Of a stretch of 64,000 bases of DNA, positions 34,500 through 44,015 are shown piece after piece. The stretch lies in assembly GCF_023008405.1 (NCBI RefSeq), contig NZ_CP095376.1, positions 9,032,501-9,096,500 on the forward strand. Reading direction: 5' to 3'. This stretch comes from Amycolatopsis sp. FBCC-B4732 (lineage in GTDB: Bacteria > Actinomycetota > Actinomycetes > Mycobacteriales > Pseudonocardiaceae). The notes beneath the pieces were generated by a model. The model was not told the origin of the DNA, did not search any database, and saw only the letters and a program-made list of their open reading frames with translations. The stretch's first letter is position 1. Each line of letters opens with the position of its first letter. The position numbers and the translations under genes were made by a program.

Positions 34500-36737
34500 T
34501 CAGTCCTCGACGATGGCCGCCGAGGTGATCCGGTGCAGGGAGTACCGCTCGTTGTTCTCGCCTTCGAGGACCCCGCCGCCGACCCGCACCGGCCGGATCA
34601 CGCGCTGGCTGGCGGTGCCGCGGGAGTCCACGAACCCGATCCAGACCTCACGACGCTCCAGCGTCGCCCGGGACAGCAGCTCGAGGGTGGCCGAGGTGTC
34701 CGCGCCGCCGCCGACCGGCGCGCGCACCGCCGAGCCGCGGCGCCGGGCCGAAGCCGCGTCGCCCGCGCGCAGGTTGGACACGATCCGGGTGGCCTGGTCT
34801 TCGGTGAGGACCGCCTGCTCGCCGGGGTTCCGGCGGGCCGCGCGCGCCTTCGCGGGCAGCCGCCTGCCGCCCGGGCGGATGTCGACGACCCGGCCGTCGG
34901 GTCCCTCCGCCGCCGGGGCGAACCCGGCCGCGCGCAGCCCGGCGAGCACCTCGTGCAGCGGGTCGGGGCTGATCACGACGGTCGGCGCGATCAGCCGCAG
35001 ATCGTGTTCGGCCGCGACGGGGTGGGCCAGCACCTCGGCCAGCAGCGCCTCGTCGTCGCAGCGCAGGAACGACGCCGCGACCCCGCCGCGCAGCCTGCCG
35101 TGCCGCCGGGCGACGTCGTCGACCAGGTAGCTCAGCCCCTGCGGCACCGGCGTCGCCGACTTCGCCTTGAAGAGCGCGTGCAGCTCGTCGGCGGTGCGGC
35201 CGGTGTCCAGCGCGCGCCGCACGGACGTCTCGGTGATCCGGTAGACGGTCGCGTGCCCGGCCGATTCGACGTCGGCGACCGCGGTCATCTCCGCGGCCAG
35301 CTCCGGCTCCAGCGGGCCCGGCGCGACCACCGTCAGGTCGGCCTGCAGCAGCACGTGGCCGACCGGCGCGGGCAGTGCGTCCAGGATCGCCTCGACCGCA
35401 CCTGGCCGGTCGTCGGCGAGTAGCGCGCGCGTCGCCGTCGTGACGCCGCCGAGCCCGACCAGACCCAGCGCGCTCGCCTCGGCCATCGTCCAGCGGACGG
35501 TCTCGTCCCGCAGCCGCCCGCCGCGCCGGGGCGCCCGCCAGGCCAGCACGGCGACGAGCTCGTCGACGCTCTTCACCCCGGCGCCCTCGGGGAGGTCGGC
35601 CAGCGCCGCGAGGACCCGCCGCCGCGCGACCGGGGCGAGCGGGCGGCGCAGCTCCTCCGACAGCGGCGCGACCGGCTTGTCCTTGGCGTCGCGCCCGCCG
35701 GCCATGCCGGGCAGCCGCGGCAGCTCCAGCCACGCCTGGGCCAGCGTCATCCAGCGCTGCGCGGTCGGCGACGCGAGCCACGAGTCGGTCAGCGTCGTCG
35801 GCACCCACTCGGGCGCGGTCGCCTCGCTGTCGGAGACGAGCCCGGCGCCCACGGCCAGCTCGGCCAGCAGGGTCGCCTGCGCCTCGTCGATCTCCAGGTC
35901 CTTGGCGAGCTTCTTGAGCTCGCGCACGCCGAGACCGCCGGACTTCAGCACCGGCGGCGGCGCGGCCGACCACGCGCGCAGCAGCGATTCGGTGTGGCGC
36001 AGGAACTCCATCGCCTCACCGGCCGCGGCCTGGTCCACAGTGGACGGCTGGTGCGGGTGGACCGGCAGGCCGGGCTCGGTGAGCGTCCCGGGCGCGAAGG
36101 CCCCGCCGCGCACCGCGATGCCGAGCTCGCGCGGCAGCTCGACGGTCTGGTCGTCGCGGCGCAGCAGCAGCCCGCGGGCCAGCAGCTTCTGCACCGGCGT
36201 CTCGGCCTTCTCGAGCGAGAGGTCGATCCCGGCGTCGCGGGTCCGGCCGATCGGCGGGCCGGCGGCGAGGGCGTTGAGCACCCCGCGTTCGTCGTCGGGC
36301 AGCTCGGCGAGCCGGGCCTCGAGGTCCTCGCCCTCGAGCGACGGCGAGGGAGCGCCCAGTCCGGCGGGGAACGGCCCGAGGGCCTCCCGGACCGCGGGCG
36401 GCACGCGCACGGCGTCGTCCGCGCCCCAGGCCAGCGCCCGCTTGCGCAGCCGGGTCAGCGGCTCGGTGACGTCGGTGCCGACCAGCTTCGCGATGTCTTC
36501 GACCGGCACCGGATCGCGGTCCGCGCCGGCCAGCAAGCAGGCTTCGAGCACGGCGAGGGTGAAGCTGTCGAGGTCTTCGCAGGCGCGCGCGACCGAGCCC
36601 GGCGTGCCGGCCCGGGTGGCCAGCACCGTGCTGTCGGAGGGCGGGGGCGTGGACAGGTCGCGCCGCGTGCGGAGCAGTTCGGTGAGTGCGCCGTCGGACT
36701 CCGCGCGCAGCCAGTCCGCCAAGGAGGTCGCGGGCAT
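34500..36737 (-). CDS. Helicase-associated (XPB/Ssl2-like) protein, Rv0862c type
   Basis: A 745-residue protein of the actinobacterial family annotated as helicase C-terminal/XPB-Ssl2 N-terminal-like. There is no Walker A motif, so it is not an ATPase. The start MPATSLADWLRAESDGALTEL in parts, the DDERGVLNALAAGPPIGRT region, LLQADLTVVAPGPLEPEL (about 440) and a WYL-like C-terminal segment (VWIGFVDSRGTASQRVIRPVRVGGG in parts) are typical. In M. tuberculosis its orthologue Rv0862c is next to the XPB gene, which suggests a repair partnership; here XPB lies 24 kb upstream in the window. It is divergent from the small gene at 36827. Confidence 0.8.
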   Translation of the reverse strand: MPATSLADWLRAESDGALTELLRTRRDLSTPPPSDSTVLATRAGTPGSVARACEDLDSFTLAVLEACLLAGADRDPVPVEDIAKLVGTDVTEPLTRLRKRALAWGADDAVRVPPAVREALGPFPAGLGAPSPSLEGEDLEARLAELPDDERGVLNALAAGPPIGRTRDAGIDLSLEKAETPVQKLLARGLLLRRDDQTVELPRELGIAVRGGAFAPGTLTEPGLPVHPHQPSTVDQAAAGEAMEFLRHTESLLRAWSAAPPPVLKSGGLGVRELKKLAKDLEIDEAQATLLAELAVGAGLVSDSEATAPEWVPTTLTDSWLASPTAQRWMTLAQAWLELPRLPGMAGGRDAKDKPVAPLSEELRRPLAPVARRRVLAALADLPEGAGVKSVDELVAVLAWRAPRRGGRLRDETVRWTMAEASALGLVGLGGVTTATRALLADDRPGAVEAILDALPAPVGHVLLQADLTVVAPGPLEPELAAEMTAVADVESAGHATVYRITETSVRRALDTGRTADELHALFKAKSATPVPQGLSYLVDDVARRHGRLRGGVAASFLRCDDEALLAEVLAHPVAAEHDLRLIAPTVVISPDPLHEVLAGLRAAGFAPAAEGPDGRVVDIRPGGRRLPAKARAARRNPGEQAVLTEDQATRIVSNLRAGDAASARRRGSAVRAPVGGGADTSATLELLSRATLERREVWIGFVDSRGTASQRVIRPVRVGGGVLEGENNERYSLHRITSAAIVED

Positions 36738-36826
36738 AGAAGACCAGGGTACCGGGCGGGTGCGACAAGCTCCCCGGGCTCAGGCAGACTGTCCCCGGAA
36801 CACTGAACACGGCTGTGGAGGACGTT

Positions 36827-37012
36827 GTGGCCAAGGGCGAGAAGAAGCACAAGGGCGTCGACCCGACCTGGCCGGGCGAGGCCGGCGAACACCCCGTGAC
36901 CGAGCTCGCGTCCGACCGCCAGGGCTCGCTGTCGCCGTTCGGCGACATCACGTTCCCGCTCGACTCGGTGCCCTACGTGCACCCCGAGACCGAGATCAAC
37001 ACCCGGCCGTAA
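36827..37012 (+). CDS. Small conserved hypothetical protein
   Basis: A 61-residue acidic/polar protein (KGEKKHKGVDPTWPGE, then FGDITFPLDSVPYVHPET). GTG 36827 is 6 bases after GGAGG, better than GTG 36815, which overlaps that site. Its place between the Rv0862c-like gene and the moa genes matches that of Rv0863 in mycobacteria, so I think it is the counterpart, though that is position-based. Function unknown. Confidence 0.7.
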   Translation: MAKGEKKHKGVDPTWPGEAGEHPVTELASDRQGSLSPFGDITFPLDSVPYVHPETEINTRP

Positions 37013-37038
37013 CGTTACTGGTCAGTACCGGTATCGGC

Positions 37039-37077
37039 CCCTCGTGAGGGCGGTCACGGGAGTAGGTTCGCTCCCGT
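37039..37077 (+). promoter_or_regulatory. Two short hairpins in the malic enzyme leader
   Basis: CCCTC-GT-GAGGG (37039-37050) and ACGGGAG-N8-CTCCCGT (37056-37077) lie between the small gene and the malic enzyme start at 37111. They could end the upstream transcript or regulate the downstream one; neither has a U-tract. Confidence 0.35.
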
Positions 37078-37110
37078 CCCAGCCACCATTCCCATGCGGG
37101 GGTAAGTGCC

Positions 37111-38499
<1,389 letters not shown>

Positions 38500-38514
38500 G
38501 GCCTCACTTCGGAG

Positions 38515-38558
38515 GACCCCGGGATCGTTCTTTCGAGGGACGACCGGGGTCTTCCCTT
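38515..38558 (+). terminator. Terminator after the malic enzyme gene
   Basis: GACCCCGG pairs with CCGGGGTC, extended inward by TCGT/ACGA past a bulge, followed by CTTCCCTTTCCC. It starts 16 bases after the stop. Confidence 0.7.
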
Positions 38559-38596
38559 TCCCTAGGCTGAGACGCAACTCACCAGGGGGAGATCGC

Positions 38597-38845
38597 ATGC
38601 TGAGGAGTTCGTTGGTCACCGTGGGGCGGCCCAGCTGTAGCCAACCGTCTTCTGCCAGGGGCTGGTCTTCCAGCTCTCGCCCACTGCCGCCCGGGGTGCT
38701 GGGCTGGCGCGCACCGAGCCCGGCGCGTCAGCCGCCGGTTCGTCGCGTTCCGGGCGTCCAGGTCGCTCAATCCGCCGAGGGCCCCTGGAGCAGCGATGTC
38801 CCGGGGCGGCGCCGGAAGTCCGGCCGACCTCACCGACTCCGCTGA
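38597..38845 (+). pseudogene. Possible decayed gene behind an intact promoter and ribosome site
   Basis: A TAGGCT -10-like hexamer (38562-38567), AGGGGGA ribosome site and ATG 38597 are ideally spaced, but the 82 codons that follow are Ser/Arg/Pro-rich, show no codon bias and match nothing. They end inside the 3' end of vapC on the opposite strand. I read it as the 5' signals of a gene whose body was lost, perhaps when the VapBC module arrived. A real novel small protein cannot be excluded. Confidence 0.35.
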
Positions 38846-39237
38846 AGCACCCGCACCTCGACATCCGGAAGGTCGTCGAACCGAGCGCGCCCATCCGTGG
38901 TCACCAAAACCCGCCCGGTGGCCCGGGCAGTCGCGGCGATGATCAGGTCGTGGGCCCCGCACGCCTGCCCGCTCCGCTGCAGATGAGCCACCAGCTCGGC
39001 ATGGTGCTCGACCACACCCATCGAGTAATCGACAACCGGAGTAACAGCCAGTAGCTCAGCCAGAAACGCGTCATGAGCCGCCCGCCGAGCCGGGTTCGGG
39101 TCCAGCAGCCCCACCCGATACTCCGCGACGACCAACGCCGGCACCGCGACGTCATCGTCATCGCCGATAGCTCCCGCCGGCAGTCGCTCCCGGGCCGCGT
39201 CGATCAGGACTCCCGTGTCGAGGATCAGTCGCGCCAC
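38830..39237 (-). CDS. vapC: VapC-type PIN-domain toxin
   Basis: A 135-residue PIN-domain ribonuclease. Acidic metal ligands are in place: D7 (LILDTGV), E39 (VVAEYRVG), D97 (AHDLIIAATA) and D115 (TTDGRARF). VapC toxins cut RNA, often tRNA or rRNA, when their antitoxin is degraded. It overlaps vapB by 13 bases, the antitoxin gene being first, as usual for co-regulated modules. Confidence 0.92.
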   Translation of the reverse strand: MARLILDTGVLIDAARERLPAGAIGDDDDVAVPALVVAEYRVGLLDPNPARRAAHDAFLAELLAVTPVVDYSMGVVEHHAELVAHLQRSGQACGAHDLIIAATARATGRVLVTTDGRARFDDLPDVEVRVLQRSR

Positions 39238-39491
39238 GGATCACTGTCCAGCTCGGCCGATGCCGTCTCGCGGACCTTCGTCACGTTCTCCTCGAACCGG
39301 TCGTCGACGTCGAGCTTGCCGGCCCAGCGGTGGAACACCGCGCACACCGCGACGCCGTTCGCGTGGGGGGCGGGCACGATCAGCGCCACCCGCTTGCCGT
39401 TGCGGGTGACCGCGATCGTTTCGCCGTTCTCCGCCTCGTCGAGCACGGCCGAGAACGACCGGGAGGCCTCGGAAGCGGACAGTTCGATCAC
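39225..39491 (-). CDS. vapB: VapB antitoxin (Phd/YefM type)
   Basis: An 88-residue antitoxin. The N-terminal MIELSASEASRSFSAVLDEAENGETIAVTRNGKR (in parts) is the Phd/YefM DNA-binding fold, and the C-terminal half (WAGKLDVDDRFEENVTKVRE) should wrap the toxin. It would bind VapC and repress its own promoter; the AT-rich ATCAGATTATCAGATT stretch just upstream (39495-39510) has a repeated ATCAGATT and may be the operator. Confidence 0.88.
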   Translation of the reverse strand: MIELSASEASRSFSAVLDEAENGETIAVTRNGKRVALIVPAPHANGVAVCAVFHRWAGKLDVDDRFEENVTKVRETASAELDSDPWRD

Positions 39492-39574
39492 GAGAATCAG
39501 ATTATCAGATTCCGAGGTTCAGGATCAAGGGGTCGCGCCGACGGGCCCGGCCCCGCCGGAAGTAGCCTCGGCTT

Positions 39575-40045
39575 GTGAGTGAACTCAGCCACGTCGACGA
39601 AACCGGCGCCGCCCGGATGGTCGACGTCTCCGGCAAGACCGCCACCGCGCGCACCGCGCTCGCCGGCGGGACCGTGCGGACCACCGCCGAGGTGCTCCGG
39701 CTGCTCGCGACCGACGGCCTCCCGAAGGGCGACGCGCTCGCCACCGCGCGCATCGCCGGGATCATGGGGGCCAAGCGGGTGCCCGAGCTGATCCCGCTGT
39801 GCCACCAGATCGCGCTGTCCGGGGTCAAGGTCGAGTTCGAGCTGGGCGAGGCCGAGGTCCGGATCCTCGCGACCGCGAAGACCACCGACGTCACCGGCGT
39901 CGAGATGGAGGCGCTGACCGCCGTGGCCGTCGCCGGGCTGACCGTGCACGACATGATCAAGGCCGTCGACCCGGCGGCGACGCTGGACGAAGTCCGCCTG
40001 CTCCGCAAGGACGGCGGCAAGACCGGAACCTGGGAGCGGCCGTGA
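39575..40045 (+). CDS. moaC: Cyclic pyranopterin monophosphate synthase MoaC
   Basis: A 156-residue MoaC, which with MoaA turns GTP into cyclic pyranopterin monophosphate, the first step of molybdenum cofactor synthesis. Active-site marks are LCHQ (H77), and VHDMIKAVD (D126, K129). Length is standard (about 155-160). GTG 39575 starts the product with SELSHVDETGAARMVDV, as in the family. It is coupled to the next gene by a GTGA overlap. Confidence 0.96.
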   Translation: MSELSHVDETGAARMVDVSGKTATARTALAGGTVRTTAEVLRLLATDGLPKGDALATARIAGIMGAKRVPELIPLCHQIALSGVKVEFELGEAEVRILATAKTTDVTGVEMEALTAVAVAGLTVHDMIKAVDPAATLDEVRLLRKDGGKTGTWERP

Positions 40046-40962
40046 AGCGCAGCGCGCGCGTGATCGTGGCGTCCAACCGCGCCGCGAAGGGCGTCTACGA
40101 GGACAAGACCGGGCCGGTGCTCGTCGCCTGGCTGGCCGGACGCGGGTACGACGTGCCGGCGCCGGTCGTCGTCGAGGACGGCGAGCCGGTCGGGGTCGCG
40201 CTGCGGGCCGCGCTCGCGGACGGCGTCGCCGTCGTGCTCACCACCGGCGGCACCGGCATCTCGCCGACCGACCGCACCCCGGACGTCACCCGCGGGGTCC
40301 TCGACCACGAGCTGCCGGGCGTGGCGGACGCGATCCGCGCGGCCGGCCTGCCGAAGGTCCCGACGGCGGTGCTGTCGCGCGGTGTCGCGGGCGTGGCCGG
40401 GCGGACCCTGGTCGTCAACCTCCCGGGCTCCAGCGGCGGCGTGAAGGACGGCCTGGGCGTCCTGGACGGCATCCTGGACCACGCGGTCGACCAGCTGGCC
40501 GGCGGCGACCACCCACGGCCCGCGGCGGCCGGCCCGGCGGTGCGTGTGGCGCGGGCGCTCGTGACCGAAGACGTGCTGTCCGTCGACGAGCACGCTCGTC
40601 TGGTCGAGGACGACGCGGCGGGCGCGGTCGTGACCTTCTCGGGGGTCGTCCGCGACCACGACGGCGGCAAGGGCGTGCGCGACCTGACCTACGAAGGCCA
40701 CCCGAGCGCGAACCAGGTGATCGAGGACGTCGTCGCGGAACTGGCGGCGCGCTGGACCGGCGTCCGCGCGGTGGCGGTGAGCCACCGCGTCGGGGCGCTG
40801 ACGATCGGCGATGTCGCGCTGGCGTGCGCCGTGGCGGCCGAGCACCGCGGCCAGGCGTTCTCGGCCTGTGCGGAGCTCGTGGACGAGGTCAAGGCGCGGC
40901 TGCCGATCTGGAAGCACCAGCACTTCACCGACGGCACGGACGAGTGGGTCAACTCGCCCTGA
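40042..40962 (+). CDS. Fused Mog/MoaB - MoaE protein (molybdenum cofactor synthesis)
   Basis: A 306-residue fusion. Residues 1-158 are a MoaB/Mog domain that adenylylates molybdopterin (TTGGTG 67-72, NLPGSSGG 126-133). Residues about 165-306 are MoaE, the large subunit of molybdopterin synthase (FSGVVRDHDGG 199-209; PIWKHQHF with catalytic K291). MoaE needs MoaD (43754-44014) with its C-terminal Gly-Gly thiocarboxylate. Joining a late step (Mog) with an earlier one (MoaE) in one chain may channel molybdopterin. In M. tuberculosis mog and moaE2 are separate neighbouring genes. There is no stop or ribosome site between the domains. Confidence 0.93.
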   Translation: MKRSARVIVASNRAAKGVYEDKTGPVLVAWLAGRGYDVPAPVVVEDGEPVGVALRAALADGVAVVLTTGGTGISPTDRTPDVTRGVLDHELPGVADAIRAAGLPKVPTAVLSRGVAGVAGRTLVVNLPGSSGGVKDGLGVLDGILDHAVDQLAGGDHPRPAAAGPAVRVARALVTEDVLSVDEHARLVEDDAAGAVVTFSGVVRDHDGGKGVRDLTYEGHPSANQVIEDVVAELAARWTGVRAVAVSHRVGALTIGDVALACAVAAEHRGQAFSACAELVDEVKARLPIWKHQHFTDGTDEWVNSP

Positions 40963-41249
40963 TCCAGAAGACGAGGCTCAGCTTCACGAACATCGGCACC
41001 TCGCACGGGAACGCCCGCATGACCTGCTCGCGGACGCCGGGGTCGGTCAAGACATGGATGGTGCCGGCGAGGCAAGGCAGAACGGGTCCGCACGCGGCGT
41101 CGGACTTCGGCGCGGCGAACGAAGCCGCGGCGGCGGGCGCGCTGACGGCGGGCCGGCTGGCCGCGGAGGCGAACTTGAGCCCTGCAGCAACGTGCAGCGG
41201 GCGGAAGCCGCCCGCCCGGATCCGGGCTCGGTGAACCCGGGGAACCACT
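40963..41249. other. 290-base stretch without a supported gene
   Basis: Between the mog-moaE stop and a strong hairpin. Both strands have open frames (plus to 41234; minus 40949-41248), with an Ala-rich plus-strand part that looks protein-like, but neither has a ribosome site or a family. It may be a decayed gene. Confidence 0.4.
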
Positions 41250-41288
41250 CAGCCCTCCACCGCCCGGGGGATCGGCGGTGGAGGGCTG
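41250..41288. terminator. 15-bp hairpin terminator between mog-moaE and rpf
   Basis: CAGCCCTCCACCGCC pairs perfectly with GGCGGTGGAGGGCTG around a 9-base loop. It lies between converging genes, so it probably acts on both strands. No U-tract is visible, as is common in high-GC actinomycetes. Confidence 0.75.
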
Positions 41289-41332
41289 GGCGGAGTCACG
41301 GCTCGAGGCCGTTACGCATCACTGCGCGATCG

Positions 41333-42110
<778 letters not shown>

Positions 42111-42247
42111 TGCTTTCGCTCGGGGTATGGGTCCGGGGATCCGCTGGACAGGGCTAGGCGCTACGGATTCCCGGTCGTGCTGGCTGGTCGGGGCCAACCG
42201 AAAAGCGACGGTACGTAACGATGGCCGTGATCGGAAATTATTCGGGG

Positions 42248-42263
42248 CGTGACCTACGTCACA
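42248..42263. promoter_or_regulatory. CRP-like cAMP-receptor site upstream of rpf
   Basis: CGTGACCTACGTCACA fits TGTGA-N6-TCACA with one mismatch. It is about 280 bases upstream of the rpf start, at the promoter end of the leader. In M. tuberculosis, CRP (Rv3676) controls rpfA at the matching locus. Confidence 0.6.
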
Positions 42264-42287
42264 GTAACAGCACGCAACCCTGACCGA

Positions 42288-42303
42288 TGCACATGTTTGT
42301 GCA
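42288..42303. promoter_or_regulatory. Inverted repeat TGCACA-N4-TGTGCA
   Basis: A perfect 6-bp inverted repeat 25 bases beyond the CRP-like site, upstream of the rpf promoter. It could be a second regulator site; no factor is assigned. Confidence 0.4.
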
Positions 42304-42857
42304 GGTCAGCGGGCCGTTATCTGGCCGTTTCCTAGCCGAGATAAAACACGGATCGTGAGGCTTGCATCACGTGATTCGCGCGGCGAATGGACCATTCGCG
42401 CCCCCTGCCGAGCGAAAGAAGCGCGCATCTTATGACTGGTGCGGGGAGTGCGCCAGACTTGACAATCCAGCCCCACTTGCCCCATGAGTCACACCAGTCC
42501 CACCTGTTAGTGGGGTTTCGAACCACGGCCGAAGCCACTTCCACCGCCGGTGGCCCTGGCTGAGGGCCACGCACCGCGACCGACCAGGTGAAACGGGTCA
42601 CCGGATGGCGTTGCGGCGGGCTGGGATCAGCTTCTCGCGAACACCCGGATTTGATGACGCGCCACGCCGAGGGCGCGCAAGAGCGGTCGGCGAGCGGTCG
42701 GCTGCCGTACCCGAGCGGCGACGAAAAGAACGGGAGGGGCGAACTCGCACCGGCGGGTGGACGGCGTGTCGGGGGTGGGCAACCGGTCTAGACGGCGGGG
42801 AGAGGGGCACCGGGAGGCCCGGGCTGGGCGGGTCGGGCGGGGAGGGGTTCGCCGGGG
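42304..42857. other. Intergenic region between rpf regulatory DNA and the minisatellite
   Basis: No supported gene. It contains the palindrome ATCACGTGAT (42366-42375) and lower-GC sequence up to about 42550, then G-rich sequence leading into the repeats. The long plus-strand frames that begin here (from 42605 and 42757) are open only because the repeat lacks stop codons. Confidence 0.55.
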
Positions 42858-43640
42858 TGGCCTGGCTGGGTTGGGCAGGCGGGCAGGCTTGCCGGGGCTT
42901 CGACTGGGCTGGGCGGGCTCGCTGGGAGAGGTCCGGCTGGGCGCGGGAGGGCTTGCCGGGGTGGCCTGGCTGGGTTGGGCAGGCGGGCAGGCTTGCCGGG
43001 GCTTCGACTGGGCTGGGCGGGCTCGCTGGGAGAGGTCCGGCTGGGCGCGGGAGGGCTTGCCGGGGTGGCCTGGCTGGGTTGGGCAGGCGGGCAGGCTTGC
43101 CGGGGCTTCGACTGGGCTGGGCGGGCTCGCTGGGAGAGGTCCGGCTGGGCGCGGGAGGGCTTGCCGGGGTGGCCTGGCTGGGTTGGGCAGGCGGGCAGGC
43201 TCGCTGGGGGCTTCGACTGGGCTGGGAGAGCTCCGGCTGGGTCAGCTGGGTGGGGAGGGCTTGCCGGGGTGGCCTGGCTGGGTTGGCCTGGCGGGCCGGG
43301 CGGGGAGGGGCTCGTCCGGCATGGCCTGGCTGGGTTGGGCAGGCGGGCAGGCTCGCTGGGGGCTTCGACTCGGCTGGGAGGGCTCGCTGGGAGAGGTCCG
43401 GCTGGGTCGGCGGGGCAGGGCGGGCTTGCCGGGATGGTCCGGCTGGGTTGGCCAGGCGGGCAGGGCTCGCCGGGGCTTCAGCTGGGCTGGCTGGGCCGGC
43501 CGGGTGGGGAGGGGTTCGCCGGAGTTGCCCGGCTGGATTGGCCAGCGGGCGGGCTACCTGGAGGCTTCAGCTGGGCCGGGAAGGGCTTGCCGGAGGCCCG
43601 GGCTGAGCCGGCCGGGCGAGTAGGGCTCGCCGGGAGGGTC
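42858..43640 (+). repeat. G-rich minisatellite, 104-base unit
   Basis: The landmark TGGCCTGGCTGGGTTGGGC recurs at 42858, 42962, 43066 and 43170, exactly 104 bases apart, with nearly identical DNA between. Variant copies follow near 43270, 43322 and 43435 and fade out by about 43640. The plus strand is very G-rich with few A; each unit contains GGGCTGGGCGGG-type runs that fit a four-track G-quadruplex. 104 is not a multiple of 3 and the unit has no stop on the plus strand, so all three frames stay open. It lies between moaD (ends 43754) and rpf, on the path of moaA-moaD read-through. Confidence 0.92.
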
Positions 43641-43688
43641 CTGCCGTGCGGGAAAGGCGCGCCGAACTGACGCACGCCAGGTCGCAGG

Positions 43689-43714
43689 GCGCCGGCGGAA
43701 AAACCGCCAGGCGC
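43689..43714 (-). terminator. Hairpin downstream of moaD
   Basis: GCGCCGGCGG and CCGCC-A-GGCGC form a 10-bp stem with one bulged A around a five-base loop, 40 bases beyond the moaD stop. It would end the moaA-moaD transcript before the G-rich repeat. Confidence 0.55.
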
Positions 43715-43753
43715 GCAGGCGGCCCCGCGCGTGTCAGTACTAGTAGAGAAGCC

Positions 43754-44014
43754 TCAGCCGCCGGCGAAGGGTGGCAGGACGTCCAGCTCGGCCCCGTCGG
43801 TCAGCAGCCGGCCGACGTCGCGGACCGCGACCCCGTCCAGCAGGTAACTGACCGCGTCCAGCACCCGCGGCAGGCCCTCCGGGTGCAGCCGGCGGAGCTC
43901 GGTCGCCGCGTCGGCGACCGAGGCTCCCGTTGTCAGCTGCACCTTCTCCTCGTCGACGCCCGCCGCGGCTCGTGCTGCCGCGAAGTACCGGACCACGATG
44001 GTCAGGGTGGTCAT
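43754..44014 (-). CDS. moaD: Molybdopterin synthase small subunit MoaD
   Basis: An 86-residue ubiquitin-fold sulfur carrier ending in the required Gly-Gly (PPFAGG). After activation by a MoeB-type enzyme and sulfuration, its thiocarboxylate feeds sulfur to MoaE. It follows moaA with a 1-base gap, so the two are co-transcribed. The MoaE partner is encoded on the other strand as the fusion at 40042. Confidence 0.94.
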   Translation of the reverse strand: MTTLTIVVRYFAAARAAAGVDEEKVQLTTGASVADAATELRRLHPEGLPRVLDAVSYLLDGVAVRDVGRLLTDGAELDVLPPFAGG

Positions 44015-44015
44015 C

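Noticed and set aside
40949..41248. 99-codon minus-strand frame after mog-moaE
   Set aside because: Its apparent GGAGGG ribosome site is the arm of the 41250-41288 hairpin terminator, and it would overlap the end of the fusion gene. Kept only as an unresolved region.
42605..43670. Three overlapping plus-strand open frames across the G-rich repeats, up to 333 codons
   Set aside because: The 104-base unit lacks stop codons in every plus frame, so openness is automatic. The products are Gly/Trp/Leu/Arg repeats without ribosome site or family.
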